A DNA stretch of 64,000 bases, taken from positions 62,001 through 126,000 of the forward strand of contig JAEUTO010000013.1 in NCBI GenBank assembly GCA_016787785.1, given 5' to 3'. This document shows, one piece after another, positions 63,566-64,000 of the stretch; positions within the stretch are counted from its first letter, which is position 1, and each line of letters opens with the position of its first letter. The notes under the pieces are model-generated. The model was not told the origin of the DNA. It was given only the letters and a program-made list of their open reading frames with translations, and ran no database searches. The DNA is from Bacteroidia bacterium (GTDB taxonomy: Bacteria; Bacteroidota; Bacteroidia; B-17B0; Aurantibacillaceae). Position numbers and translations under genes: made by a program.

Positions 63566-64000
63566 ATGAGAACAAATTTATTTTTTTGGATTTTTGCGTT
63601 TGCTTTGGTTTATAATACATCATTTTGTCAGCAACTGGTAATTAATGAAGTCTCGCAAGGGCCTTCGGGATCAAAAGAATATGTAGAGTTATTGGTTATT
63701 GGAACACCAACCTGTAGTGCTATACCTTGTATGGATCTTAGAGACCATATCATCGATGATAATAATGGAAATCATGCTACAGGTGGTGGCACCGGAATTG
63801 CATCAGGTTGTGTGAGGTTAAAAAACATTCCTTTTTGGTCTTGCATACCAATCGGAACCATGATACTGATCTATAATGATGCCGATCAAAATGCACTGAT
63901 ACCCGCAATTGATCTTTCTATGGCTGATGGAAATTGTAAACTTGTAATTCCAATAAGCGATTGTACTTTGTTGGAAAGGCATACGAGTATTCCGAGTACA
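63566..64000 (+). CDS. Secreted lamin-tail-like protein, 3' truncated by window edge
   Basis: The frame from ATG 63566 stays open to the window end (145 codons visible). Signal peptide (FFWIFAFALVYNTSFCQ). The mature start LVINEVSQGPSGSKEYVELLVIG resembles the lamin-tail domain of Bacteroidota secreted proteins, and continues through a Cys-rich segment (TCSAIPCMDLRDH). The large anchor-I protein at 48956 begins with a comparable domain. A C-terminal T9SS signal would lie beyond the window. Function unknown. Confidence 0.75.
   Translation, partial: MRTNLFFWIFAFALVYNTSFCQQLVINEVSQGPSGSKEYVELLVIGTPTCSAIPCMDLRDHIIDDNNGNHATGGGTGIASGCVRLKNIPFWSCIPIGTMILIYNDADQNALIPAIDLSMADGNCKLVIPISDCTLLERHTSIPST

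Noticed and set aside
1-64000. tRNA, rRNA, IS element or phage genes
   Set aside because: No cloverleaf with a plausible anticodon arm, rRNA segment, transposase-like ORF or terminal inverted repeat was seen by eye; a covariance-model scan would be needed for certainty.

Overview
The window is an AT-rich, gene-dense chromosomal stretch from a member of the Bacteroidota. The signs are five secreted proteins ending in type IX secretion (T9SS) sorting domains with a YPNP-like start, TolC/HlyD/ABC and OmpA/PD40 envelope genes, several hybrid histidine kinases, and a LytTR two-component pair. No rRNA, tRNA, insertion sequence, phage gene or CRISPR array was seen. The genus cannot be assigned from sequence alone.

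Region 1 (1-8323): the end of a response regulator and a REC-PAS-kinase, then envelope-lipid genes. These are a YihY/BrkB membrane protein with a tiny membrane ORF behind it, an AsmA/DUF748-like protein, a LEA-type-2-like anchored protein, two very short lmo0937-like membrane proteins, and an MlaE-MlaF-MlaD phospholipid transport operon closed by a strong terminator.

Region 2 (8689-16409): a cytoplasmic 2153-residue hybrid kinase whose N-terminal half is a poly-HAMP array. It is encoded by an indel-free 276-bp tandem repeat, followed by GAF, kinase and three receiver domains. A REC-kinase follows 5 nt downstream.

Region 3 (16473-33291): two OmpA-family proteins, a lipoprotein with an lmo0937-like tail, a DUF3606 protein, a Nudix hydrolase, a possible degraded gene, rpoN behind a stretch of mutually exclusive hairpins, a type II NADH dehydrogenase-like protein, Dps, outer-membrane barrels including a POTRA/Omp85-like one, cyanophycin synthetase and a coiled-coil lipoprotein.

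Region 4 (33373-41275): a serine-hydrolase homologue with substituted catalytic motifs, then a LytS/LytTR pair running into a TolC-HlyD-permease-ATPase efflux operon. A 21-bp-spaced direct repeat in the gap looks like its operator. A DHFR/RibD-like protein closes the region.

Region 5 (41409-64000): what looks like a phosphate-scavenging and lipid-remodelling island. It holds a PhoX-like protein, a choice-of-anchor-I protein, a purple-acid-phosphatase-like protein, PhoD, a PstS-like lipoprotein, two large paralogous di-haem peroxidases each beside a phosphatase-type gene, an orphan sensor kinase, and a tight operon of a PlcP-like phosphoesterase, a GT28-like glycosyltransferase and a diacylglycerol kinase. 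The operon suggests replacement of phospholipids by glycolipids when phosphate is scarce; that is inference from families and context.
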